Of a DNA stretch of 64,000 bases, positions 53,319-61,598 are shown one piece after another. The notes below the pieces were generated by a model. It did no database searches, had not been told where the DNA came from, and saw only the letters and a program-made list of their open reading frames with translations. Source of the stretch: Oceanobacter mangrovi (lineage in GTDB: Bacteria; Pseudomonadota; Gammaproteobacteria; Pseudomonadales; Oceanobacteraceae); contig NZ_JAHXZR010000013.1 of the NCBI RefSeq assembly GCF_019740315.1, positions 62,001 to 126,000 on the forward strand, given 5' to 3'. How positions within the stretch are numbered: position 1 is the stretch's first letter; each line of letters starts with the position of its first letter. The position numbers and the translations under genes are program-made.

Positions 53319-54317
53319 ATGAAGAAGTTTTTGGCAACAACCCTTGCTGCCCTGAGCCTGATTGCAGGCCAGGCCAACGCCGCAGAGTATCCGACCAAGG
53401 ATATTCAGGGTGTCATTATGTGGGGCGCGGGCGGTTCAACCGATACCGTTATGCGTTCCGTCACCCCGCACGTCGAAAAGCTGCTGGGTGCTGATGTGAT
53501 CATGACCAACAAAACCGGCGGTGTCGGCGCCATCGCGACCAAATACGTTTTCACTCGCAAGGCCGATGGTTACACCTTGTTGATGGGCGCCGAAAACCCG
53601 CAGATGTACAAAGTGCTGGGGCTGGCGCCCATTGATTACAGCGACATGATTCCAATCAGCATCCTCGCCCGTGGCACTCCGATCATGGTGGCCAGCAACG
53701 ATGCGCCCTACAACAACATGCAGGAATTGATTGATTACGTTAAGGCCAACCCGGGCAAGGTGAAGGCTGGTTCCACCGGTCAGGGCGGTATGGCGTCGAT
53801 TGTGATGTCGATGCTGCAGTCGCAGGTCAAGCTGGATACCACCACCATTCCCTATGATGGTGATGGCCCGGCACTGACCGCTCTGCAAGGCGGTGCCATT
53901 GACATCATGCCAGCGGTGCTGGGGGCCGCGATTGAACACGTGAAAGCTGGTCGCATGAAGGTGATTGGTCTGATTGATGTTGACGCCAATCCACTGCTGC
54001 CCAACGTTACCCCGATCACAGAGACCCTGCCTGGCCTGAAGTCCATGCTGCCATGGGGCCCATTCTTTGGTGTATTCGTCAAGGCAGGCACACCGGCCAA
54101 TATCGTCAGCAAACTGTCTGATGCTTTCAACGCCGGCGCTCAAACCGACGACTTCAAGGCACTGATGGCACAGCGTGGCTACACTGTGATGGGTATCTCC
54201 GGTGACACGGCCAAAACCTTCCTGGAAAGCTACCGATCCGTTTCTTCCTGGCTGGTCTATGATGCCGGCTTCGCCAAACAGTCTCCGGACAAGTTCGGTA
54301 TCAAACGCCCGCAATAA
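53319..54317 (+). CDS. tctC: Tripartite tricarboxylate transporter substrate-binding protein (TctC/Bug family)
   Basis: 332 residues. The signal peptide FLATTLAALSLIAGQANA is cleaved near residue 22. The mature part opens EYPTKDIQGVIMWGAGGSTDTVMRSVTPHVEK, close to the Bug pattern, then NKTGGVGAIATKYVF and PGKVKAGSTGQGGMASIVM. It binds a carboxylate in the periplasm and delivers it to TctAB. The ligand may be the substrate of the unusual proteins encoded next to it. The ATG follows CGGAGC. Confidence 0.92.
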   Translation: MKKFLATTLAALSLIAGQANAAEYPTKDIQGVIMWGAGGSTDTVMRSVTPHVEKLLGADVIMTNKTGGVGAIATKYVFTRKADGYTLLMGAENPQMYKVLGLAPIDYSDMIPISILARGTPIMVASNDAPYNNMQELIDYVKANPGKVKAGSTGQGGMASIVMSMLQSQVKLDTTTIPYDGDGPALTALQGGAIDIMPAVLGAAIEHVKAGRMKVIGLIDVDANPLLPNVTPITETLPGLKSMLPWGPFFGVFVKAGTPANIVSKLSDAFNAGAQTDDFKALMAQRGYTVMGISGDTAKTFLESYRSVSSWLVYDAGFAKQSPDKFGIKRPQ

Positions 54318-54355
54318 TACAGCCCACGGCCAGCGCCCCGCGCTGGTGTTCGATC

Positions 54356-54387
54356 GGCCATCCCACAACCAGGGTTGTGGGATGGCC
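54356..54387 (+). other. Intercistronic hairpin between tctC and tctB
   Basis: GGCCATCCCACAACC and GGTTGTGGGATGGCC form a perfect 15-bp stem with an AG at the tip and no T-run. It lies 38 bases after the tctC stop. It would protect the binding-protein message from 3' decay and so raise its yield. Confidence 0.8.
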
Positions 54388-54419
54388 AGAATCCGCTTAT
54401 CAATAACAAGGGGTTACCA

Positions 54420-54938
54420 ATGTCTGTCGACATTATGACCATCCCGAAAAAACCTGGTGAAACCCTGTTTGGTTTCCTGATGTTGGCATTGAGCCTGTTG
54501 CTGTTCTGGCAATCCTGGAAAATTGCCGGATTTTCCTCTCTCAGTTCAGCGGGTGTCTTGCCTTTGGCAGCTTCCGGTTTAATGGTAATCAGCTGTGTGA
54601 TTGCTCTGGTCGACGATTTCCGCCGCCCTTCCCATGACGGTGAATGGCATGAGTTTTTTCAGCACGTCCTGCCATTAACCGTTGCCCTGATGATCGCGGT
54701 GATTTTCCTGTTCGCCATCATGCTGGACACCGTTGGGTTTATTATCACCGCCTTCCTGTTCCTGTTTGGCAGCATTCAGTTACTGCATCGCCGGGGCATT
54801 GGCAAATCCTTGCTGATTGCGGCAGTAGCGCTGGTACTGGTGTATCTGGTGTTCCGGATTATTTTTGTTGTCGTGCTGCCAGAGGGCATTATTCCTGAAC
54901 AGGATATGCTGTCTGCCATTACTGCCTGGCTGGAGTGA
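54420..54938 (+). CDS. tctB: Tripartite tricarboxylate transporter small subunit (TctB)
   Basis: 172 residues, four membrane helices, the usual TctB size: ETLFGFLMLALSLLLFWQSW, SAGVLPLAASGLMVISCVIAL, then VALMIAVIFLFAIMLDTVGFIITAFLFLFG. The ATG has AAGGGG nine bases before it; the longer frame from 54375 would begin inside the hairpin. It works with TctA in sodium- or proton-driven uptake. Confidence 0.9.
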   Translation: MSVDIMTIPKKPGETLFGFLMLALSLLLFWQSWKIAGFSSLSSAGVLPLAASGLMVISCVIALVDDFRRPSHDGEWHEFFQHVLPLTVALMIAVIFLFAIMLDTVGFIITAFLFLFGSIQLLHRRGIGKSLLIAAVALVLVYLVFRIIFVVVLPEGIIPEQDMLSAITAWLE

Positions 54939-54947
54939 GACAGATCC

Positions 54948-56450
54948 ATGGAAGCCTTAAGTTATTTTGCCAGCTCGTGGATTCACCCCGAATTACTGGC
55001 GCTCACTGCGCTGGGAACCTTCCTCGGCATTTATGTCGGCGCAATTCCCGGCCTATCCGTCACCATGGCGGTTTCGATCCTGATTTCCTTCACCTTCTCC
55101 TGGGACGTCAATAACGCCCTCTGCCTGATGGTGGGAATTTACATGGGTGGTGTATACGGCGGCTCCCGTACCGCCATTTTGCTGAATATTCCCGGTGCTC
55201 CATCGGCCATTGCCACCGCGCTGGATGGTTACCCGATGGCGCAACGCGGTGAAGCCGGTCAGGCTATTGGCCTGTCGACGGTGATGTCGGTTATCGGTGG
55301 TTTTGTCGGCATTATCGTGCTGGCGGTAGCTGCCCCGACCGTCAGTGAATTTGCCATCAAATTCCAGCCGCGAGACTACCTGATGCTGGGTCTGCTGGGT
55401 ATTTTGCTGGTTGGTTCGCTATCCGGTGAGAGCCTTTCCAAAGGGATTTTTGCCGGTGCTCTGGGCATTCTGATCGGTACCGTTGGACTTGATCCGATGA
55501 CTGCGGAAGAACGCTTCACCTTTGGTGTGGTGGAGCTGTGGAACGGTATCAACCCGGTGGCGGTCATGATCGGTATGTTTGGTATCGCCGAAGCCCTCAA
55601 TCAGCTGCACCATCTGGATAAAACCGCCGTCAAACAGAAGGTCGACAAGATCATCCCGTCCTGGAAGGACATCAAAAAATACCTGCCACTGTCGTTACAA
55701 AGCTCCTCAATTGGCGTGGTCGTTGGTTCCCTGCCCGGCACTGGCGGCGACATTGCCGCGTTGATGGCTTACGACCAGGCCAAACGCTCAACCCGCAATC
55801 CTGAAGTGCCGTTTGGCAAAGGCGCCAGGGAAGGTTTGATTGCTCCGGAAGCAGCCAATAACGCTGCCGTTGGTGGTGCCTATATTCCGATGCTGACGCT
55901 GGGTATTCCCGGTGATGCCGTGACCGCCGTTTTTATTGGCGCGCTGTTTATTCATGGCCTGAACCCTGGCCCCATGCTGCTCACTGAAAAGCCGGAAATG
56001 TTCTGGTTTACCGTTGGCAACCTGACGCTGGCGAATATCTTTGTGCTGATTTTTGGCCTGACCGGTATCAAGCTGTTTACCAAAATCGTCGAAATGCCCA
56101 AAGGCATTCTGATTCCGCTGATTTTCCTGCTATCCATTGTTGGTGCCTACGCCATTAACAACTCGATTGCGGATATCTGGTGGATGCTCGGATTCGGGGT
56201 ATTGGGATATTTTATGAAGCTCTACGGCTATCAGGTTGGCCCGGTGATTCTGGGCGTGATCCTCAGCCGTCTGATTGATGAAAACTGGCGGCGGGCGATC
56301 ATGTCGGAACGCGGTGAAATCGATTCACTGTTCGTCAATCTGTTTGCCAGCCCGCTGTCGGTCACGCTGTTCTGCATTATCTGTCTGGTATTTATTTCCC
56401 AGACACCGATCTGGACTCGCTGGCTGAAGCCACGTCTGATTCGTTCCTGA
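54948..56450 (+). CDS. tctA: Tripartite tricarboxylate transporter large subunit (TctA)
   Basis: 500 residues, about 12 membrane helices. The N-terminal GTFLGIYVGAIPGLSVTMAVSILI and YMGGVYGGSRTAILLNIPGAPSAIATALDGYPMA contain the conserved TctA motifs; the repeated second motif is SLPGTGGDIAALMAYDQAKR with EAANNAAVGGAYIPMLTLGIPG. It is the transport channel. It begins nine bases after tctB and ends in a terminator. Confidence 0.95.
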   Translation: MEALSYFASSWIHPELLALTALGTFLGIYVGAIPGLSVTMAVSILISFTFSWDVNNALCLMVGIYMGGVYGGSRTAILLNIPGAPSAIATALDGYPMAQRGEAGQAIGLSTVMSVIGGFVGIIVLAVAAPTVSEFAIKFQPRDYLMLGLLGILLVGSLSGESLSKGIFAGALGILIGTVGLDPMTAEERFTFGVVELWNGINPVAVMIGMFGIAEALNQLHHLDKTAVKQKVDKIIPSWKDIKKYLPLSLQSSSIGVVVGSLPGTGGDIAALMAYDQAKRSTRNPEVPFGKGAREGLIAPEAANNAAVGGAYIPMLTLGIPGDAVTAVFIGALFIHGLNPGPMLLTEKPEMFWFTVGNLTLANIFVLIFGLTGIKLFTKIVEMPKGILIPLIFLLSIVGAYAINNSIADIWWMLGFGVLGYFMKLYGYQVGPVILGVILSRLIDENWRRAIMSERGEIDSLFVNLFASPLSVTLFCIICLVFISQTPIWTRWLKPRLIRS

Positions 56451-56466
56451 GAGCTGCTGCAGTAAC

Positions 56467-56496
56467 AAAAACGCCCCGATAAGTCGGGGCGTTTTT
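56467..56496. terminator. Terminator after tctA
   Basis: AAAAACGCCCCGA, loop TAAG, TCGGGGCGTTTTT: a perfect GC-rich stem with A- and T-runs. It can serve tctA and the convergent SnoaL-like gene. Confidence 0.92.
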
Positions 56497-56528
56497 GTTT
56501 ATAAATCTGGATCAGGTGCTGGCTTGAA

Positions 56529-56954
56529 TCAGGCAACAGCCACCGTCAGCTGGCGTTGCAGATGGGCGATATCGACCATCATGTTGATATGGCGAACCTT
56601 GCCGCGTTGCAATGTCCAGGTAATCGCACAGGTAATACCAACCAGTTTGTTATTTGGCTGAAATCCGAATACCGGCTTATTGAACGTGCCACATATGGTC
56701 ATCACACTGATACCACGGTCACCCTCGACCATGATGTCTTCGATCGCCAGATCGAAATCTGTGATGGCGGAATGGAGGTATTCTACTTCCTTGGCAAAAT
56801 CATCAAATTCCCGGGATTGCATGGACTCGGATGCGTGAAACAGGAAGTCCCTACTCACCATTTGCCGCACAATGTTGAATCGACCTTTCCCCCAGGCATT
56901 GTGGATAAACTGCGCTATCAAAAGCTTCTGTTCACTAGCCATTGCCATTTCCAT
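56529..56954 (-). CDS. SnoaL-like / NTF2-fold protein
   Basis: 141 residues. The layout FIHNAWGKGRFNIVRQMVSRDFLFHAS, a helix-strand region, ITDFDLAIEDIMVEGDRGISVMTICGTFNKPVFGFQPNNKLVG, then WTLQRGKVRHINMMVDI fits the SnoaL ester cyclase family of NTF2-like proteins. Members bind small hydrophobic or polyketide-like ligands; many have no known enzyme activity. It converges on tctA and may or may not belong with that module. The frame begins with several candidate Met codons; 56954 is the first. Confidence 0.78.
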   Translation of the reverse strand: MEMAMASEQKLLIAQFIHNAWGKGRFNIVRQMVSRDFLFHASESMQSREFDDFAKEVEYLHSAITDFDLAIEDIMVEGDRGISVMTICGTFNKPVFGFQPNNKLVGITCAITWTLQRGKVRHINMMVDIAHLQRQLTVAVA

Positions 56955-57085
56955 GGGTTGTTTATTTATTCGGCAGTGATTCTAGTTACAACTAATTACA
57001 CCAGCTATCGGAAGCCGAAGGATTCGTGATCTGGTTCAATAATTCCGGATAACCGGTCTGTAATAACCTGTCAGCGGTCAATTAA

Positions 57086-60000
57086 TCAGTTATTTTTCGC
57101 CGCGTTCAGCACCTCAAATTGCTGCTTCACATAGTCCAGCGTGGTGTTAAGTGTCTGGATAATGGCGTCATTATAGGAAAACTGCGATTTCAGCCGCGCC
57201 TCCTGAGCCGTCATCCGATCATCCAGATCTTCTTTCTCTTGTTCTATAGCCGTTTGCTGGTCAGTTAATGAGTTCAATTTGGTGTTGATCACACTGTCAC
57301 TACCAGACAACAAGGACTCCATTAAATCCGCCAGTTGGTCACCAAAGCCGGATACATAAGTCACTGTGCCACGATCACCGACAGAGCCACCGGTAATTTT
57401 AAGACGCAAGCCCGAAGCATCATCAACCTGCCCTACCGCATCAGAACCCCGTTCCCCATCGCCGATGCCTTTGACGAAACCAAAGATCGACGCTGCTTCG
57501 GCACTAACGGAGGTAATTTCCACCACTGAGTCACTGCCGGTGGTATTCGAAATAATGCCGAACTTGTTGTAGGCAAATGAGGTAGCGTCGGTTGAGAAAT
57601 CGACACTCACCGAAATGTTTTCAGACTTGAACGCCGAAGTGTTGTTTATAGCCGTTTCGAGCGCGCTGGCCAGCGCCCCGCCACTGATGTAGGTCGCCGG
57701 ATAATTCAGCTGCACCTCAGCTTCAACACCATCAATATTGATACTGAAGGTGCTGTTATCGGCATCCAGTACCACGCTGCTGGAGAAATCGGCTGCTTCT
57801 CCACCGAGGTAATAACCCGGCTTGGCAGCCACGTTACCGTCCACGGCACGCAGGTACTGGCCGTTCCCGGTCGCGGTCACACCATTAATGGTACCGGCAA
57901 CGTCCTGGCCGGTCGGAATCTCTTCGGAATACAGGCTGACGTCCTGCAAGCCCAGGTAGGAAATGGCGGTCGAATCGAGATCGGTAAAACCAACCCGGGT
58001 GCTCTGGCCGCCAATGGTGATGTTAAACGAGCCCTTGTCGTCATCAGCATTGTAGTTGTAGGCCACCTCAACATTGAGGTCATAACCATAATCCCGCTCT
58101 GACGTGGTCAGACCCAGACCGTCGTAACCATTGCTGGATACTTCAGCACTCATGCCCAGCGTGGTAGCGGCACTGCCAGCCAGATTGGATACTTCAATAC
58201 TGGCGTTGGAACCCAGCGTCGCAGCATTCTTGATGCCATGCTGGCTGACAGTTTCAAAATACAGCTGGCCAAGGTCATCAACCTTCGCAACCACATCACC
58301 GGCAGAGAAATTACCCGAAGCCACCAGCGCTTCATCCAGCGCCAGCTGAATCACAGACAGGTTGGAATCGGCATCGTTAGTGCCTGCGGTACCGTCACCA
58401 TCCACCGTCACGTCGATGGCGGTGCCTCCCACGGTGAGGGTGAAACTGGCGTTGTCACCAGTGAAATCAATACCGGTAGTGATGTCGCCAAACGACGAGG
58501 TGTAGGCACCACGGCCGTCAGCTGCGACTTCAATATATTCTTCGTGCCCCGTGGCCACGGTGGTCAGCTTGAGGCCGGTGCCATCCAGACTGGCCGTCAC
58601 CACGCCACTGCCATAGGCAGCATCAATGGCACTCTGGATATCCGCCAGGTTGTCACCGGTCGAGCTGTTGATAATGATTTCCTGCTCGTCGCCGGAAACG
58701 TTCAGAGTAAAACCGGCATTGGTGGTGCCAAAATCAATCAGCGAGCTGATGTCGCGGGAACCGGTCGTGGTTTCCGCCCCTTCCACCTTCGGTGCCAGGT
58801 TGGCGTCGGCATCAATACTGGCCTGCAAGCTAGCCTGCAACTGCGCTGCCAGATCGTTACCGGTGGCGTAGGTACCGGCTGGCAAGGTCACCAGCGAATC
58901 GCCTGATGTACCATCCACCTGAACCCGAAACGACACGTCAGAGCCAAAGGTCAGCCCCGCGTCCTTACCATTGGTTTGTGCACCATCCGTGGCATCCAGC
59001 CCCAGCAGCACGTCGGCAGTACTGGAACCCGCAGCGGTAATTTCAATCGACTTGCTGGCGCCGGTGCCGGTAGTGGTGAAAATCAGATAGCCACTGTCAT
59101 CAAACGAAGCCGTGACCTGGCCAGACAACGCAGTACTGTCGATCGCCGTCTGAATCGCCTGCAGGGTGTCCTGGCGGTCACCAAAAATACCGTCGCCGTT
59201 GAGGTCGTTACCGGACGCGCTCTGACTCACAGTGACGTCCACCGCCGCCGCACCGTCAACCGACAGCGAGAACGTGGCATTGTTGCTGGCGAAGTTGATA
59301 CCGGCACTTTCTGCGACTGAACGGGTTCCCGCCAGCGTGCTGGCACCACGACCATTAAACGCAGAGGCGTCCAGCGTGGTTAATTCAACGCCTTTGTAGG
59401 TACCCGAGTTGAGCGTATTAAAGCCGAGGGTATTGGCAGTGTTTTCATCCACACTGGTGAAATACACCTTCGACGAGGAGCCGTAGGTGTTGGAAATAAT
59501 GTTGAAGGACGACTGGGTTTCATCGTACTCCACCGATACCGAATAGCCCTTGTTGGCAATGTTGTCGGAACTGTTGATCTGCAGCGCCAGCTCCCGGGAA
59601 AGGTCGTCTGCGCTGCTGTAACTACCCTTGGTCAGCGTTACACGCGACGTTGTACCGTTGACGTTAATGGTGAACTGGTCGTTGGTGTCGTCGATCACGA
59701 CCGGTGAGCTGAAATCCAGCCCGGCCACGCTGCCGCCCTCATAAATCGCCTGGGTCGCCAGCTGGGTTACGACCACATCGTAGGTGCCTGGCTTGGTATT
59801 GATCGAATCGTTCACATAAGTGATCTGGCTATCGGTGGTGGTACCGGTTTTGGCCAGAATTCCCACGACAGAGCTGCGCGATTCAGTCAGCGCGGTTTTA
59901 AACGCTGATGTGTCAAAGGTCAGCAGATAGCCATTGTTTTGGTCGGTGTTGACGCCCAGCTCGGTCAACGAGCGGTAGGACGTGCCCGACAAGCCAGTAA

Positions 60001-61039
60001 TAGGTTGGCTGATCAGCGAACGGATCTGCGATTGAATACTGCGCAGGGTCGAGTCACCCAGCAGAATACCGCCGGTGGATTCGGTGGCATTGTAGGCAGT
60101 GACTTCGTCGGTAAAAGCCTTGAAGCTGTTGTAGGCGTCCACAAACGCCTGGATATTATCCGACAGGGTTTCAACATCCGGCTCAACCGTAATGGTGACT
60201 GAAGTCCCCACGTCGGCGCTTTTGAGGTTCAGCGTAACGCCGTTGATCACCTCATTCACGTCGTTGCTGCTGCGGGTAATCGTCAGGCCGTTCACCACCA
60301 GCAAGGCGTCCGAACCGGCACTGGTTTCTTCAATACCGCTGTAGGCCAACTGGGTTGGGTTATAGGCCAGCGCCGCCAGACCATCAGTCAGCTCGTTGCC
60401 ATTGCTGTCGAGCGCCTGAATCCGCATCGCCTGCTCTTCACCGGTGTCATCCGAGGTGATCAGCAAGCGATAGCCCTGACCATCGTTAACGATTGAGGCG
60501 GTCACGCCAAATTTACCGGAGTTAATCGCGTCTCGAATACCGCTGAGGGTGTGGTTGGAGTCGTCAATCGTGATGGTGGCACCAGCGATATCCGGGTTTA
60601 CTTCCTGGCCGGTCAGGTTGCCATCAACGTCATAGGTATTGGTGCCAAAGGTAAATACCAGCTTGCCAGTACCCACAATTTCCTGGGCGCTGGCATAACT
60701 GTCACTGGCCAGAGAATGCGCCTTGGCAGTGGCCTGAACTTCGACGGTGTAGGTGCCCGGTGTCGCCGAACTGGAGGTCGTCGCGGTCAGAATGCTTTCG
60801 TTGGAGGAACTGGCAATGGTCGACGCTGCTTCCGACGGACTCGCCAGAGCACTCACCGCCGAGTCAATGGAAGACAACAGCGATTTGACTTCGCCATAGG
60901 CAGTAATACGGGCCTCAACCAGCTCAGCTTCGGCATCCAGACGCAAATCAGCCGCTTCACGTTCAGCGCCAATAATGCTTTCGACCAGATCCGAGGTCAG
61001 TACACCTGAGCCAAGCCCCAGTGATTCGATGGTTGCCAT
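57086..61039 (-). CDS. fliD: Flagellar filament cap FliD, giant form
   Basis: 1317 residues, nearly three times the 400-500 residue norm. The ends are canonical: MATIESLGLGSGVLTSDLVESII at the N-terminus and a coiled-coil C-terminus with LADLMESLLSGSDSVINTKLNSLTDQ and FSYNDAIIQTLNTTLDYVKQQFEVLN. Roughly residues 430-1200 are an inserted region of Ser/Thr/Asp/Gly-rich repeats: at least three units of the type FTLNVSG...IQSAIDAA...VVTASLDGTGLKLTT and further flagellin-IN-like units (FTINVNGTTSRVTL, FSINIDGVEAEVQL). FliD caps the filament and guides flagellin folding. GGAG lies before the ATG. It probably matches the very large flagellin encoded two genes upstream. Confidence 0.94.
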   Translation of the reverse strand: MATIESLGLGSGVLTSDLVESIIGAEREAADLRLDAEAELVEARITAYGEVKSLLSSIDSAVSALASPSEAASTIASSSNESILTATTSSSATPGTYTVEVQATAKAHSLASDSYASAQEIVGTGKLVFTFGTNTYDVDGNLTGQEVNPDIAGATITIDDSNHTLSGIRDAINSGKFGVTASIVNDGQGYRLLITSDDTGEEQAMRIQALDSNGNELTDGLAALAYNPTQLAYSGIEETSAGSDALLVVNGLTITRSSNDVNEVINGVTLNLKSADVGTSVTITVEPDVETLSDNIQAFVDAYNSFKAFTDEVTAYNATESTGGILLGDSTLRSIQSQIRSLISQPITGLSGTSYRSLTELGVNTDQNNGYLLTFDTSAFKTALTESRSSVVGILAKTGTTTDSQITYVNDSINTKPGTYDVVVTQLATQAIYEGGSVAGLDFSSPVVIDDTNDQFTINVNGTTSRVTLTKGSYSSADDLSRELALQINSSDNIANKGYSVSVEYDETQSSFNIISNTYGSSSKVYFTSVDENTANTLGFNTLNSGTYKGVELTTLDASAFNGRGASTLAGTRSVAESAGINFASNNATFSLSVDGAAAVDVTVSQSASGNDLNGDGIFGDRQDTLQAIQTAIDSTALSGQVTASFDDSGYLIFTTTGTGASKSIEITAAGSSTADVLLGLDATDGAQTNGKDAGLTFGSDVSFRVQVDGTSGDSLVTLPAGTYATGNDLAAQLQASLQASIDADANLAPKVEGAETTTGSRDISSLIDFGTTNAGFTLNVSGDEQEIIINSSTGDNLADIQSAIDAAYGSGVVTASLDGTGLKLTTVATGHEEYIEVAADGRGAYTSSFGDITTGIDFTGDNASFTLTVGGTAIDVTVDGDGTAGTNDADSNLSVIQLALDEALVASGNFSAGDVVAKVDDLGQLYFETVSQHGIKNAATLGSNASIEVSNLAGSAATTLGMSAEVSSNGYDGLGLTTSERDYGYDLNVEVAYNYNADDDKGSFNITIGGQSTRVGFTDLDSTAISYLGLQDVSLYSEEIPTGQDVAGTINGVTATGNGQYLRAVDGNVAAKPGYYLGGEAADFSSSVVLDADNSTFSINIDGVEAEVQLNYPATYISGGALASALETAINNTSAFKSENISVSVDFSTDATSFAYNKFGIISNTTGSDSVVEITSVSAEAASIFGFVKGIGDGERGSDAVGQVDDASGLRLKITGGSVGDRGTVTYVSGFGDQLADLMESLLSGSDSVINTKLNSLTDQQTAIEQEKEDLDDRMTAQEARLKSQFSYNDAIIQTLNTTLDYVKQQFEVLNAAKNN

Positions 61040-61071
61040 GATTAACTCCAGGCCGGAACGGCGGCCAATAA

Positions 61072-61108
61072 AAAACCCACACCAGTGTTATCGACCAGTG
61101 TGGGTTTT
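61072..61108 (-). terminator. Hairpin between flaG and fliD
   Basis: AAAACCCACAC and GTGTGGGTTTT form an 11-bp stem, about 50 bases beyond flaG and 33 bases before fliD. The minus strand continues into T-rich sequence, so it may terminate or attenuate transcription into fliD. Confidence 0.7.
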
Positions 61109-61156
61109 ACTTTAGTGCAATTTTTAGACAGGCATTAGCGAATCAGAATTTCCTCA

Positions 61157-61537
61157 CTAGACCTGGGCACTGAACAATAACGATGGTTCTTCATCATTCA
61201 ATTTTTGCGCCAGTTCCACTGCCAGTTCACTGGGAATTTGCCGGATCAACTCCTCTGAGCTTTTATCGTAAACCCGAATGATGGTCTTCCCTGAGTGTTC
61301 ATCGAGTCTGAATTCCAGACTGCGTTCGGATTGTTGGACGTACTCGTTGATTCGACTTACTGCTTCCTGAACTTGTTCTGCATTCACTGCGGCTGGCTTG
61401 TTCCCTTCTGTTCCCGCCGCTGGCAATGCCTTGCCGCTTTCGATCGTCTTGCCAGTATTCGCCTGATACATACTGGTCACCTTGTTGGAGGCTCCCAGCG
61501 ATGACAGGTCTGGCCGGTCCATGCTGAATTCGTTCAT
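61157..61537 (-). CDS. flaG: Flagellar protein FlaG
   Basis: 126 residues. The N-terminal half is low-complexity and probably disordered; the C-terminal half is the FlaG domain: VQEAVSRINEYVQQSERSLEFRLDEHSGKTIIRVYDKSSEELIRQIPSELAVELAQKL (described by its ends VQEAVS and LAQKL). FlaG is found between flagellin and fliD in polar-flagellated bacteria and affects filament length. GAGGTGA precedes the ATG. It lies 62 bases after the flagellin stop. Confidence 0.93.
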   Translation of the reverse strand: MNEFSMDRPDLSSLGASNKVTSMYQANTGKTIESGKALPAAGTEGNKPAAVNAEQVQEAVSRINEYVQQSERSLEFRLDEHSGKTIIRVYDKSSEELIRQIPSELAVELAQKLNDEEPSLLFSAQV

Positions 61538-61566
61538 GGTTCACCTCACTGGTTTAAATACGATAT

Positions 61567-61588
61567 CTGGTGGCCATCAGGCCACCAG
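61567..61588 (-). terminator. Hairpin after the flagellin gene
   Basis: CTGGTGGC and GCCACCAG pair around CATCAG, 11 bases beyond the flagellin stop. No long T-run, so this may be a weak terminator or message stabiliser. Confidence 0.55.
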
Positions 61589-61598
61589 ACCCCGAGGA

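Noticed and set aside
58238-58906. 222-residue plus-strand ORF inside fliD
   Set aside because: Antisense frame of the repeat region; several others like it occur across fliD and the flagellin gene.
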